Assembly (NCBI RefSeq): GCF_004798585.1
Contig: NZ_PPXQ01000002.1
Span: forward strand, 1-64,000
From: Massilia sp. Mn16-1_5
Lineage (GTDB): Bacteria; Pseudomonadota; Gammaproteobacteria; Burkholderiales; Burkholderiaceae_D
Length of the DNA: 64,000 nt
Direction of reading: 5' to 3'
Below, one piece after another: positions 49,152 to 57,901 of the stretch (positions are counted from its first letter, which is position 1; each line of letters starts with the position of its first letter). The notes under the pieces are model-generated. The model searched no databases. It was not told the DNA's origin and saw nothing but the letters and a program-made list of their open reading frames with translations. The position numbers were made by a program, and so were the translations under genes.

Positions 49152-49922
49152 ATGACCGGATCCCTGATTCCCGAGGCCATGATCGATGCCCTCGATCTTG
49201 CCGACGCCTCCTGGCGTCCCCATCTGCTGCGCGGGCTGGAGGCGGTCGCCCGCGCCAATCCCGGCTACCTGCCGGCGCTGGCCGTCGACGACTACCTGCC
49301 GACCCAGGGACGCCTGTTCGCCGCTTTTGCCCAGCCGCTGGAGCGCGTTCGTTATGTGCTGGTGGGGGAGGGGCCGTATCCGCGCGCGGAAAGTGCGACC
49401 GGGGTCTGCTTCATGGATGGCGCCGTCGGCGAGCTGTGGAGCGAAGCCGGGCTGTCGAAGCCGGTCAACCGGGCGACCTCGCTGCGCAACTTCATGAAAA
49501 TGCTGCTGGTGGCCGACGGGCAGTTGCAGCTCGAGGATACCGGCGGGGCGGCAATGGCGCCGGTGGCCGCTGCTGCGCGTTCCAACGGAGCGATCCGGAC
49601 CCTGGCGCAACTGCAGGACAACCTGACGCAGCACGGCTTCCTGCTGCTGAACGCGGCGCTGGTGTTTCGCAAGCACGTCAAGCCGGTGATCGATGCGCGC
49701 GCCTGGCTGCCGTTCCTGCAGACGGTGCTGGCGGTGCTGGCCGGGCAGCCGCAACAGCCGACGCTGGTGTTGTGGGGGAAGATTGCGGAGGAGTTGAGGA
49801 AGCTCCCGGAGACGGCCATATTGCCGCAGGTGGTGGCGGAGCATCCGTATAACCTGAGCTTTATCGGGCATCAGGGGATGCAGCAATTGTTCGGACCGAT
49901 GGAATTATTGCGGGCGCGGTGA
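49152..49922 (+). CDS. Uracil-DNA glycosylase-fold protein with altered active-site motif
   Basis: The 256-residue protein follows the family 1 UDG layout: motif A VLVGEGPYPRAESATGVCF (compare GQDPYHGxGxAxGLxF), SLRNFMKML, HGFLLLNAALVFR, TLVLWGKIAEEL and the C-terminal AEHPYNLSFIGHQ (compare HPSPLS). The catalytic Asp of GQDPY is replaced by Gly, and Gln by Glu, giving a family-4-like GEGP. It may be a glycosylase with another mechanism, a DNA-binding relative, or inactive. ATG 49152 is chosen; a TACAAT -10-like hexamer at 49118-49123 argues against the in-frame start at 49107. Confidence 0.75.
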   Translation: MTGSLIPEAMIDALDLADASWRPHLLRGLEAVARANPGYLPALAVDDYLPTQGRLFAAFAQPLERVRYVLVGEGPYPRAESATGVCFMDGAVGELWSEAGLSKPVNRATSLRNFMKMLLVADGQLQLEDTGGAAMAPVAAAARSNGAIRTLAQLQDNLTQHGFLLLNAALVFRKHVKPVIDARAWLPFLQTVLAVLAGQPQQPTLVLWGKIAEELRKLPETAILPQVVAEHPYNLSFIGHQGMQQLFGPMELLRAR

Positions 49923-49942
49923 TGCGGAGGTCGCGTATCGAC

Positions 49943-50067
49943 GCGTGGAGTGCGCAGGCGCCACGTCGATGTACGCTCAAGGGTGGAGCACTCCACCCTA
50001 CGCGCGCGGCAATTCGTAGGGTGGGCGGGGGATTTCAGTCTGGGAGACTGAAATCCCGCCCACGCGG
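49943..50067. repeat. Cluster of three GTAGGG-type repeats upstream of iscR
   Basis: A partial unit GCGTGGAGTGC (49943-49953); an inverted unit with GGGTGGAG-CA-CTCCACCC then TACGCGCG (49981-50008); and a long unit 50016-50067 with GTAGGG, a GTGGGCGGG...CCCGCCCAC stem extended by GATTTCAGTCT/AGACTGAAATC, and CACGCGG. The last hairpin has about 19 paired bases and a 2-nt bulge. The 345-nt gap also holds the iscR promoter. Confidence 0.8.
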
Positions 50068-50151
50068 TGATACGCGACGGCTGAGCCCTCGAAAACGCAC
50101 CGCCAACCCCTAGGCCGTTTTTTGGCCTGCCAAGACAAGCCCCCCGGAATT

Positions 50152-50180
50152 TGCTATACTTGACTAAATCGTTCAACTAA
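50152..50180 (+). promoter_or_regulatory. iscR promoter with overlapping IscR type 1 site
   Basis: TGCTATACT (50152-50160) is an extended -10 element. It overlaps ATACTTGACTAAATCGTTCA and following ACTAA (50156-50180), which matches the known type 1 IscR site pattern ATASYYGACTRWWW. This implies feedback repression of the operon by holo-IscR. The start of iscR lies about 90 nt downstream of the site. Confidence 0.68.
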
Positions 50181-50267
50181 TCCGGTCTTTATGCTTCAGC
50201 ATCGAAGACCCAGGAAAAGTGAATACGAAATGAACAAGAGCAATATTTTAACATTACCGGGGTTGTG

Positions 50268-50762
50268 ATGCGTCTGACCACCAAAGGCCGTTTTGCTGTC
50301 ACTGCGATGATCGATCTTGCCCTGCGCCAGGGCACGGGTCCGGTCACGCTGTCGGGCATCAGCCAGCGCCAGGCCATTTCGCTGTCCTACCTGGAGCAGC
50401 TGTTCGGCAAGCTGCGCCGCCACGAGATCGTCGAATCGATTCGCGGTCCGGGCGGCGGCTACAGCCTGGCGCGTCCGGCGGACAAGGTGACGGTGGCCGA
50501 CATCATCATCGCCGTCGACGAGCCGCTCGACGCCACCCAATGCGGCGGCAAGGAAAACTGCCACGGGTCCGACGCCGCCAGCGGCATCCGCTGCATGACG
50601 CACGACCTGTGGACCACGCTGAACGCCAAGATGGTCGACTACCTGGACTCGGTCTCCCTGCAAGACCTGGTCGACCAGCAGAAGCAGAAAGAACAAGCCG
50701 TCGTGGTAGTGCACCGTACTGCCGCAGCAACCGGGCAAAACGCCGCAAAAATTGAAGCATGA
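50268..50762 (+). CDS. iscR: Fe-S cluster assembly regulator IscR
   Basis: Rrf2-family [2Fe-2S] regulator that represses the isc operon when clusters are sufficient. The 164-residue protein starts [19 protein letters not shown] with the winged HTH. Cluster ligands are Cys92, Cys98, Cys109 and His112 (CGGKENC...CMTHDLW). The second and third cysteines are separated by ten residues, not five as in E. coli, an insertion of five. ATG 50268 is the standard family start; GTG 50265 lies one codon upstream. iscS starts 13 nt after the stop. Confidence 0.96.
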   Translation: MRLTTKGRFAVTAMIDLALRQGTGPVTLSGISQRQAISLSYLEQLFGKLRRHEIVESIRGPGGGYSLARPADKVTVADIIIAVDEPLDATQCGGKENCHGSDAASGIRCMTHDLWTTLNAKMVDYLDSVSLQDLVDQQKQKEQAVVVVHRTAAATGQNAAKIEA

Positions 50763-50775
50763 CTGGAGTGAACTG

Positions 50776-52032
50776 ATGAACGCGCCTTTGGATAAAAAAA
50801 TCGAGCAGAGCTTCGTGACTGCACCACATTTCCCGGTCTACATGGACTACTCGGCAACGACGCCGATCGACCCGCGTGTGGCCGACAAGATGATTCCGTT
50901 CCTGCGCGAGCAGTTCGGCAATCCGGCCTCGCGCAGCCACATGTACGGCTGGTCGGCCGAGGCGGCCGTCGAAGAGGCGCGTGGCCACGTGGCAGCCCTG
51001 GTCGGCGCCGATCCGCGCGAGATCATCTGGACCTCCGGCGCAACCGAGTCGAACAACCTGGCCCTGAAGGGCGCGGCCCAGTTCTACAAGACCAAGGGCA
51101 AGCACATCATCACGGTGAAGACCGAGCACAAGGCCGTGCTCGATACCGTGCGCGAACTGGAACGCCAGGGTTTCGAGGCGACCTACCTCGAGCCGCAGGA
51201 CAATGGCCTGATCACCGTCGAGCAGCTGGAAGCGGCGATCCGTCCGGACACCATCCTGGTCTCGGTCATGCTGGTGAATAACGAAATCGGCGTGATCCAG
51301 CCGATCGACGCGATCGGCGAACTGTGCCGCTCGAAGGGCATCATCTTTCACTGCGACGCTGCCCAGGCGACCGGCAAAGTGCACATCGACCTGAACAAGA
51401 CGAAGTGCGACCTGATGACCTTCACCGCGCACAAGACCTATGGTCCGAAGGGCATCGGCGCCCTGTACGTGCGCCGCAAGCCGCGCGTGCGCCTGGAAGC
51501 GCAGATGCACGGCGGCGGCCACGAGCGCGGCCTGCGTTCGGGCACGCTGCCGACCCACCAGATCGCCGGCATGGGCGAAGCCTTCCGCATCGCCAAGGAA
51601 GAGATGGATGCCGAGATCGTGCGCATTACGGCATTGCGCGACCGCCTGGCGAAAGGCCTGATGGAGATCGAAGAGGTCTATATCAACGGCGACATGACCA
51701 ACCGCGTGCCGCACAACCTGAACGTCTCGTTCAACTACGTCGAAGGCGAGTCGCTGATCATGGCGATCAAAGACATCGCCGTGTCGTCGGGTTCGGCCTG
51801 CACCTCGGCCTCGCTGGAACCGTCCTACGTGCTGCGCGCCCTGGGCCGCAGCGACGAACTGGCGCACAGCTCGATCCGCTTCACCATCGGCCGCTTCACG
51901 ACCGAGGAAGACATCGACTTCACGATCGAACTGCTGAAGTCGAAGGTCGGCAAACTGCGCGAACTGTCGCCGCTGTGGGACATGTTCAAGGAAGGGATCG
52001 ACCTGAATTCGATCCAATGGGCAGCCCACTAA
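50776..52032 (+). CDS. iscS: Cysteine desulfurase IscS
   Basis: PLP enzyme that takes sulfur from cysteine for Fe-S clusters and tRNA thiolation. The 418-residue protein has the PLP lysine in [17 protein letters not shown], the substrate-binding [15 protein letters not shown], and the mobile-loop Cys in [24 protein letters not shown] 50776 follows GGAG 8 nt upstream; an in-frame TTG at 50752 overlaps iscR and is rejected. The N-terminus has about 14 more residues than E. coli IscS. Confidence 0.98.
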   Translation: MNAPLDKKIEQSFVTAPHFPVYMDYSATTPIDPRVADKMIPFLREQFGNPASRSHMYGWSAEAAVEEARGHVAALVGADPREIIWTSGATESNNLALKGAAQFYKTKGKHIITVKTEHKAVLDTVRELERQGFEATYLEPQDNGLITVEQLEAAIRPDTILVSVMLVNNEIGVIQPIDAIGELCRSKGIIFHCDAAQATGKVHIDLNKTKCDLMTFTAHKTYGPKGIGALYVRRKPRVRLEAQMHGGGHERGLRSGTLPTHQIAGMGEAFRIAKEEMDAEIVRITALRDRLAKGLMEIEEVYINGDMTNRVPHNLNVSFNYVEGESLIMAIKDIAVSSGSACTSASLEPSYVLRALGRSDELAHSSIRFTIGRFTTEEDIDFTIELLKSKVGKLRELSPLWDMFKEGIDLNSIQWAAH

Positions 52033-52059
52033 TTACTGAAGAATTCAAGGAGTCACACC

Positions 52060-52446
52060 ATGGCATATTCCGATAAAGTCCTCGACCACTACGAGAATCC
52101 ACGCAACGTCGGCGCCTTCGACAAGGGCGACGAATCGATCGGCACCGGCATGGTCGGCGCACCGGCCTGCGGCGACGTGATGAAGCTGCAGATCAAGGTG
52201 AACGAGCAGGGCCTGATCGAAGACGCTAAGTTCAAGACCTACGGCTGCGGTTCGGCAATCGCCTCGAGCTCGCTGGTGACCGAGTGGGTCAAGGGTAAAA
52301 CCCTGGACCAGGCACTGGCCATCAAGAACACGCAGATCGCCGAAGAACTGGCGCTGCCGCCGGTGAAGATCCACTGCTCGATCCTGGCCGAAGACGCGAT
52401 CAAGGCCGCCGTCGCCGACTACAAGACCAAGCACGCAACTGCTTAA
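52060..52446 (+). CDS. iscU: Fe-S cluster scaffold IscU
   Basis: Scaffold on which clusters are assembled. The 128-residue protein has the three conserved cysteines in [23 protein letters not shown] and [13 protein letters not shown], with the Asp beside the first Cys, and the LPPVK motif recognised by HscA just before the third. Length matches the family. It lies between iscS and iscA in the standard order. Confidence 0.98.
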   Translation: MAYSDKVLDHYENPRNVGAFDKGDESIGTGMVGAPACGDVMKLQIKVNEQGLIEDAKFKTYGCGSAIASSSLVTEWVKGKTLDQALAIKNTQIAEELALPPVKIHCSILAEDAIKAAVADYKTKHATA

Positions 52447-52475
52447 GTAGAGAACCCAAGCTGGAGAAGAAACGC

Positions 52476-52799
52476 ATGGCAATCACACTGACCGAAAAAG
52501 CGGCGAAGCACATCAACCGCTACATCGAGCGTCGCGGCAAGGGCCTCGGGCTGCGTTTCGGCGTGCGCACCACCGGCTGCTCCGGCCTGGCCTACAAGCT
52601 GGAGTACGTCGACGAAGCGGCGGCCGAGGACAACGTCTTCGAGTCCCACGGCGTGAAGGTCTTCGTCGACCCGAAAAGCCTGCCCTACATCGACGGCACC
52701 GAACTCGATTTCGCCCGTGAGGGACTGAACGAAGGCTTCCGCTTCAACAACCCGAACGTCAAGGACAATTGCGGTTGCGGCGAGAGCTTCCGTATCTAA
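52476..52799 (+). CDS. iscA: A-type Fe-S carrier IscA
   Basis: Accepts and delivers [4Fe-4S] clusters. The 107-residue protein has the three ligand cysteines in [14 protein letters not shown] and CGCGESFRI at the C-terminus. hscB begins 7 nt after the stop. Confidence 0.97.
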   Translation: MAITLTEKAAKHINRYIERRGKGLGLRFGVRTTGCSGLAYKLEYVDEAAAEDNVFESHGVKVFVDPKSLPYIDGTELDFAREGLNEGFRFNNPNVKDNCGCGESFRI

Positions 52800-52806
52800 A
52801 CCAAAG

Positions 52807-53322
52807 ATGCAGAATCACTTCGAGCTCTTCGGCCTGCCGGCCCGCTTCGACGTCGACCTGGGCGCACTCGATGCGGCCTACCGCGAGGTCCAGGGCCGCG
52901 TCCACCCGGACCGCTTCGTCAACGCGACCGGCGCCGAGCAGCGCGTCGCCATGCAGTGGGCCACGCGCGCCAACGAAGCCTACCAAACGCTGAAGCACCC
53001 GCAAAAGCGCGCTCAGTACCTGTGCGAACTGAACGGCGTCGACCTGCAGACGGAATCGAACACGGCGATGCCGATGGACTTCCTGATGCAGCAGATGGAG
53101 TGGCGCGAAGCCCTGGGCGACGCCCGTGCGGCGAAGGATGCCGACGCGCTCGACGCCCTCGACAAGGACGTGCGCATGGAGCGCAAGGCGCTGCTCGAGC
53201 GGGTAGGGAAGCAGCTCGACGCCGGCGATTTCCAGCAAGCCGCCGAAGGCGTGCGCGCCCTGATGTTCCTCGACAAATTCGGCGACGAAGTACAGTACGC
53301 CTACGAGTCAGTAGAAGGCTAA
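52807..53322 (+). CDS. hscB: Co-chaperone HscB
   Basis: J-domain protein that delivers IscU to HscA. The 171-residue protein has the J-domain with HPD in VQGRVHPDRFVN (about 36-38) and a C-terminal three-helix domain that binds IscU. A pair of repeat elements and 128 nt separate it from hscA, where the genes are usually closer. Confidence 0.96.
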   Translation: MQNHFELFGLPARFDVDLGALDAAYREVQGRVHPDRFVNATGAEQRVAMQWATRANEAYQTLKHPQKRAQYLCELNGVDLQTESNTAMPMDFLMQQMEWREALGDARAAKDADALDALDKDVRMERKALLERVGKQLDAGDFQQAAEGVRALMFLDKFGDEVQYAYESVEG

Positions 53323-53349
53323 AACAGCGTCGGCTTCGAGAGTAGGAAC

Positions 53350-53425
53350 GTAAGGTGGGCGGGTTTCCCGCCCACGCGTCCAACTAGCGTTTGAACACGT
53401 AGGGTGGGCGCCCCGTGCCCACCAC
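53350..53425. repeat. Two GTAGGG-type repeats inside the isc operon (hscB-hscA)
   Basis: Unit 1 (53350-53378): GTAAGG, hairpin TGGGCGGG-TTT-CCCGCCCA, CGCG. Unit 2 (53399-53425): GTAGGG, TGGGCGCCCCGTGCCCA, CCAC. Both point the same way. In mRNA they would form stable hairpins between hscB and hscA. Confidence 0.82.
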
Positions 53426-53450
53426 AAAATAACAACCAGGTAACACGAAC

Positions 53451-55340
53451 ATGGCACTTTTGCAGATCTCCGAACCCGGCATGTCCACCGCCCCGCACCA
53501 GCACCGCCTGGCGGTCGGCATCGACCTGGGCACCACCAATTCGCTCGTCGCCACCGTGCGCAGCGGGATTCCTGAAGTGCTCAGCGACGAAGACGGCCGT
53601 TCCCTGCTGCCATCGGTCGTGCGTTACCTCCCCAACGGCCATGCCCACATCGGCCGCAAGGCGCAAGCCCAGCGCACGACCGACCCGAAGAACACCATCG
53701 TCTCCGTGAAGCGCTTCATGGGCCGTGGCTTGAAGGACATCGCCCACGCCGAGAACCTGCCTTACGACTTCGTCGACGGCGAAGGCATGGTGCAAATCCG
53801 CACCGTGGCCGGCGTGAAAAGCCCGGTCGAGACCTCGGCCCAGATCCTCGCGACTCTGCGCCAGCTGGCCGAGGATTCGCTCGGCGACGAACTCGTTGGC
53901 GCGGTGATTACCGTGCCCGCCTACTTCGACGACGCCCAGCGCCAGGCGACCAAGGACGCGGCCCAGCTGGCCGGCCTGAACGTGCTGCGCCTGCTGTCGG
54001 AACCGACCGCCGCGGCGATCGCCTATGGCCTCGACCACGGCTCGGAAGGCGTCTACGCCGTCTATGACCTGGGCGGCGGCACCTTCGACATCTCGATCCT
54101 GAAGTTGTCGAAGGGCGTGTTCGAAGTCCTGTCCACCGGCGGCGACTCGGCCCTGGGCGGCGACGACTTCGACCACCGCCTGTTCTGCTGGATCACCGAG
54201 CAGGCAAAATTGTCTCCGCTGTCGGAAGAAGACACGGCCACCCTGATGGTCAAGGCGCGCCAGGCCAAGGAACTGCTGTCGACCAATGACGAAACGACGG
54301 TCGACGCCGTCCTGAATTCGGGCGAACTGGTGCACGTGAACGTCACCGCGCAGACCTTCGCCGAGATCACGAAGCACTTGGTGGCCAAAACGATGAACGC
54401 GATCCGCAAGGCCATGCGCGACGCCAACGTCAGCGTGGAAGACGTGGACGGCGTGGTGATGGTCGGCGGCGCGACGCGCATGCCGCACGTGCGCCGCACC
54501 GTCTCCGAGTTCTTCCACACCATCCCGCACGCGAACATCGACCCGGACAAGGTCGTGGCGCTGGGCGCCGCCATCCAGGCGAACCTGCTAGCCGGTAACC
54601 GCGCCGCAGGCGACGACTGGCTGCTGCTGGACGTGACACCGCTCTCGCTCGGCATCGAGACCATGGGCGGGCTGGTCGAGAAGATCATCCCGCGTAACTC
54701 GACGATTCCCTGCGCCCGTGCCCAGGAATTCACGACGTTTAAAGATGGCCAGACCGCGCTGGCGGTGCACGTGGTGCAGGGCGAGCGCGAGCTGGTGTCG
54801 GACTGCCGCTCGCTGGCGCGCTTCGAGCTGCGCGGCATCCCGCCGATGGCTGCCGGCGCGGCACGCATCCGCGTGACCTATCAGGTCGACGCCGACGGCC
54901 TGCTGTCGGTCTCGGCGCGCGAGACGCGTTCGGGTGTGGAGGCCTCGATCACGGTGAAGCCGTCCTACGGCCTGGCCGACGACGAAGTGGCGCGTATGCT
55001 GCAGGACTCGTACAGCTCGGCGCAGGCCGACATGCAGATGCGCGCGCTGCGCGAAGAGCAGGTCGAGGCCGACCGCATCCTGCTGGCGACGCAGTCGGCG
55101 CTGGACAGCGACAGCGAGCTGCTCGAGGCGCTTGAACTGGAAGCGGTCGGCAAGCTGGTGCAGGGCGTGCGCGATGCGATCGCCTACGCGAACGACGCGG
55201 CCATCGAACCAGGCACGCGCCAGAACGCGCTGCACGATGCGGTGCAGGCGCTCGCGCACGGCACCGAGGAATTCGCCGCGCGCCGCATGGACAAGAGCGT
55301 GCGGCAAGCATTGGCCGGAAAGTCCCTGGACGAAGTGTGA
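53451..55340 (+). CDS. hscA: Fe-S protein assembly chaperone HscA
   Basis: Specialised Hsp70 that drives cluster release from IscU. The 629-residue protein has the ATPase domain ([37 protein letters not shown]), a linker ([17 protein letters not shown]) and a substrate-binding domain. It is slightly longer than E. coli HscA owing to about 20 extra N-terminal residues; ATG 53481 would give a shorter start. A repeat element begins 4 nt after the stop. Confidence 0.97.
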   Translation: MALLQISEPGMSTAPHQHRLAVGIDLGTTNSLVATVRSGIPEVLSDEDGRSLLPSVVRYLPNGHAHIGRKAQAQRTTDPKNTIVSVKRFMGRGLKDIAHAENLPYDFVDGEGMVQIRTVAGVKSPVETSAQILATLRQLAEDSLGDELVGAVITVPAYFDDAQRQATKDAAQLAGLNVLRLLSEPTAAAIAYGLDHGSEGVYAVYDLGGGTFDISILKLSKGVFEVLSTGGDSALGGDDFDHRLFCWITEQAKLSPLSEEDTATLMVKARQAKELLSTNDETTVDAVLNSGELVHVNVTAQTFAEITKHLVAKTMNAIRKAMRDANVSVEDVDGVVMVGGATRMPHVRRTVSEFFHTIPHANIDPDKVVALGAAIQANLLAGNRAAGDDWLLLDVTPLSLGIETMGGLVEKIIPRNSTIPCARAQEFTTFKDGQTALAVHVVQGERELVSDCRSLARFELRGIPPMAAGAARIRVTYQVDADGLLSVSARETRSGVEASITVKPSYGLADDEVARMLQDSYSSAQADMQMRALREEQVEADRILLATQSALDSDSELLEALELEAVGKLVQGVRDAIAYANDAAIEPGTRQNALHDAVQALAHGTEEFAARRMDKSVRQALAGKSLDEV

Positions 55341-55344
55341 TGTT

Positions 55345-55380
55345 GTAGGGTGGGCATTTATGCCCACGCGGTACGGCGTG
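55345..55380 (+). repeat. GTAGGG-type repeat between hscA and fdx
   Basis: GTAGGG, core TGGGCATTTATGCCCA, then CGCGGTACGGCGTG. It differs at one core base from the units at 58645-58722. Confidence 0.85.
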
Positions 55381-55390
55381 TGATCCGTGT

Positions 55391-55418
55391 TTGTGCCAGC
55401 ATCAAAGAACAGTATAAA
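55391..55418 (+). promoter_or_regulatory. Candidate internal promoter for fdx-iscX
   Basis: TTGTGC (55391-55396) and TATAAA (55413-55418) are 16 nt apart, 20 nt before the fdx start. It could give fdx and the downstream genes expression independent of the repeat-interrupted operon. Confidence 0.45.
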
Positions 55419-55438
55419 TTATTAACGAGGTAACCCAA

Positions 55439-55780
55439 GTGCCACAAATCGTCATCCTGCCCCACCCGGTCTTCTGCCCCGACGGCGCCGTCCTGGAAGC
55501 CCCGGCCGGCAAATCCGTCTGCGACGTCATGCTGGAAAACGACATCGAGATCGAACACGCCTGTGACCGCGTCTGCGCCTGCACCACTTGCCACGTGATC
55601 GTGCGCGAAGGCTTCGACTCGCTCAACGACCTGGAAGAGAAAGAAGAAGACATGCTCGACAAGGCCTGGGGCCTGGAGCCGAATTCGCGCCTGTCCTGCC
55701 AAGCCATCGTGGCGGAAGAAGACCTCGTGGTCGAAATCCCGAAGTACACGATCAACCACGCAGCCGAGAAGAACCACTAA
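55439..55780 (+). CDS. fdx: ISC-type [2Fe-2S] ferredoxin
   Basis: Electron donor for cluster assembly. The 113-residue protein has the [2Fe-2S] ligands Cys in HACDRVCACTTCHVIV and RLSCQAIV, the adrenodoxin-type pattern. GTG 55439 follows GAGG at good spacing. iscX begins 12 nt after the stop. Confidence 0.96.
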   Translation: MPQIVILPHPVFCPDGAVLEAPAGKSVCDVMLENDIEIEHACDRVCACTTCHVIVREGFDSLNDLEEKEEDMLDKAWGLEPNSRLSCQAIVAEEDLVVEIPKYTINHAAEKNH

Positions 55781-55792
55781 CCGGGAGCCGCT

Positions 55793-55987
55793 ATGAAGTG
55801 GACCGACGTCACCGAGATCGCCGAAGCGCTGGTCGAACAGTATCCGGACGTGGACCCAAGCACGGTCCGCTTCGTGGACCTGCACAACTGGGTCGTCGAA
55901 CTCGAGGGCTTCGACGACGACCGCACGCGCGGCGGCGAGCGCGTACTGGAAGCCATTCAGGCAGCATGGATCGATGAAGCACGCTAA
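55793..55987 (+). CDS. iscX: Fe-S assembly protein IscX
   Basis: Small acidic protein that modulates IscS, perhaps as an iron-dependent regulator. The 64-residue protein starts MKWTDVTEIAEALVEQYPDVDP and contains FVDLHNWVVELEGFDDD, the family core. Its last codons overlap the next gene by 14 nt in another frame, indicating translational coupling with the methyltransferase. Confidence 0.95.
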   Translation: MKWTDVTEIAEALVEQYPDVDPSTVRFVDLHNWVVELEGFDDDRTRGGERVLEAIQAAWIDEAR

Positions 55988-56864
55988 GCAAACCAACACC
56001 AAGGCCCCGGCAGCGCCCGAGCTGCCCCCAGAAGTGCGTCCCGGGCAGTCGATCGAACTGCTCAAGGAACTGCACATCCTCACGCGCGACGCGAAACTCA
56101 ACCAGGACAGCCGCAGGAAGCTGAAGCAGGTGTACCACCTGATCAACTTCATCGAGCCGCTCGTGAAGGATGTGCGCGGCGAGAAGGGCAGCGTTTCGCT
56201 GGTCGACCACGGCGCCGGCAAGTCCTACCTCGGCTTCATCCTCTACGACCTGTTCTTCAAGGGCCTGCAGGACGCCTCGCACATCTACGGCATCGAGACG
56301 CGCGACGAGCTGGTGGCCAGGTCGACCGAGCTGGCGGCGCGCCTGGGTTTTACGAACATGTCCTTCCTGCCGCTGTCGGTGGCCGAGTCGACCACGTCAA
56401 GCAAGCTCCCCGAGACCATCGACATCGTCACCGCGCTGCACGCCTGTAACACGGCCACTGACGACGCCATCGACTTCGCGCTGAAGAAGAAGGCCAAACA
56501 CATGGTGCTGGTGCCGTGCTGCCAGGCGGAAGTCGCCTCGGTGCTGCGCAAGAACAAGGGCCGCGACCTGAAAAGCCCGCTGACCGAAATCTGGCGCCGT
56601 CCGATCCATACGCGCGAATTCGGGAGCCAGGTGACCAACGTGCTGCGCTGCCTGCAGCTGGAAGCGCACGGCTACGAAGTGACCGTTACCGAACTGGTGG
56701 GCTGGGAGCACTCGATGAAGAACGAGCTGATCGTGGCTACGTATAAAAACCTGCCGCGCCGCCGTCCGAGCGAGCGCCTGCAGGAAGTGCTGTCCACGCT
56801 GGGGCTGGAAGAGATGGGCCAGCGTTTTTATTCTTCGCAAGCTGACGCCGTAACTAACGACTGA
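55974..56864 (+). CDS. Class I SAM-dependent methyltransferase, coupled to iscX
   Basis: The 296-residue protein has the SAM-binding motif SVSLVDHGAGKSYLGFILYDLFF (about 75-97), an acidic strand end HIYGIETRDEL, and ALHACNTATDDAIDFAL in the place of motif IV, followed by VLVPCCQAEVAS. The HACN and PCC motifs are like those of the METTL25/RRNAD1-like methyltransferase group. The substrate is unknown. It overlaps iscX by 14 nt and precedes ltaE by 5 nt, so it belongs to the isc transcription unit or its 3' extension. Confidence 0.82.
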   Translation: MKHAKQTNTKAPAAPELPPEVRPGQSIELLKELHILTRDAKLNQDSRRKLKQVYHLINFIEPLVKDVRGEKGSVSLVDHGAGKSYLGFILYDLFFKGLQDASHIYGIETRDELVARSTELAARLGFTNMSFLPLSVAESTTSSKLPETIDIVTALHACNTATDDAIDFALKKKAKHMVLVPCCQAEVASVLRKNKGRDLKSPLTEIWRRPIHTREFGSQVTNVLRCLQLEAHGYEVTVTELVGWEHSMKNELIVATYKNLPRRRPSERLQEVLSTLGLEEMGQRFYSSQADAVTND

Positions 56865-56869
56865 GACAA

Positions 56870-57901
56870 ATGAGCGAAAACATGAAGTGGATCGACCTGC
56901 GTAGCGACACCGTCACCCAGCCATCCGACACCATGCGCGCCGCGATGGCCGCCGCCGAAGTCGGCGACGACGTCTACGCCGACGACCCGACCGTGAACCG
57001 CCTGCAGGACTATGCGGCCGACCTGTTCGGTTACGAGGCAGGCATGTTCGCGCCGAGCGGTACGCAAACCAATCTGATCGCCTTGATGACCCACTGTGGC
57101 CGCGGCGACGAGTACCTGGTCGGCCAGGAAGCGCACACCTACAAGTACGAAGGCGGCGGCGCCGCGGTGCTGGGCTCGATCCAGCCGCAGCCGATCGCGA
57201 ACCAGGCCGACGGTTCGATCGCGTTGGCCGACATCGAGGCCTACATCAAGCCCGACGACATGCACTTCGCACGCACCCGCCTGCTGGCGCTGGAAAACAC
57301 GATCGGCGGCCGCGTATTGAAACAGGACTACATCGCACAGGCGACCTCGCTGGCGCACGCGAAGGGCCTGGCCACCCACCTCGACGGCGCGCGCGTTGCC
57401 AACGCCGCGGTCAAACAGGGCATCAGCCTGCGCGAAGTCGTGAAAGGCTTCGATACGGTCTCGGTCTGCCTGTCGAAAGGCCTGGGCGCGCCGGTCGGCT
57501 CGGTGCTGCTGGGCCCGAAGGCCTTCATCGAGCAGGGCAAGCGCTGGCGCAAGATGCTGGGCGGCGGCATGCGCCAGGCCGGCGTGCTGGCGGCAGCGGC
57601 GCATCACGCGCTCGAACACAACGTGCAGCGCCTGGCGCAAGACCACGAGAACGCAACGCTGCTGGCGCAGGGCCTGTCCGGTATCAATGCCTTGAGCGTC
57701 GCTATGCCGCAGACGAACATCTTCTGGCTCGACATTCCAGCCGCGGCATGCGAACCGCTACGCAAGTCGCTGGCCGAGCAGGGCATCCGCGCCTCGATCG
57801 GCCCGCGCACGCGCCTGGTGACCCACCTGGACATCTCGCGCGCCGACGTCGAGAAGGTCGTCGCTGCCTTTAAAACCTTCTTCCAGGACTGGCGCGCCTG
57901 A
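56870..57901 (+). CDS. ltaE: Low-specificity L-threonine aldolase
   Basis: PLP enzyme cleaving threonine and allo-threonine to glycine and acetaldehyde. The 343-residue protein has WIDLRSDTVTQPSDTMRAAM at the N-terminus and the PLP lysine in VSVCLSKGLGAPVGSVLLG, with HLDGARVANAAV before it. ATG 56870 or 56882 may be the start. The last base of the stop is the first of the next ATG (TGATG), so the two genes are coupled. Confidence 0.95.
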   Translation: MSENMKWIDLRSDTVTQPSDTMRAAMAAAEVGDDVYADDPTVNRLQDYAADLFGYEAGMFAPSGTQTNLIALMTHCGRGDEYLVGQEAHTYKYEGGGAAVLGSIQPQPIANQADGSIALADIEAYIKPDDMHFARTRLLALENTIGGRVLKQDYIAQATSLAHAKGLATHLDGARVANAAVKQGISLREVVKGFDTVSVCLSKGLGAPVGSVLLGPKAFIEQGKRWRKMLGGGMRQAGVLAAAAHHALEHNVQRLAQDHENATLLAQGLSGINALSVAMPQTNIFWLDIPAAACEPLRKSLAEQGIRASIGPRTRLVTHLDISRADVEKVVAAFKTFFQDWRA

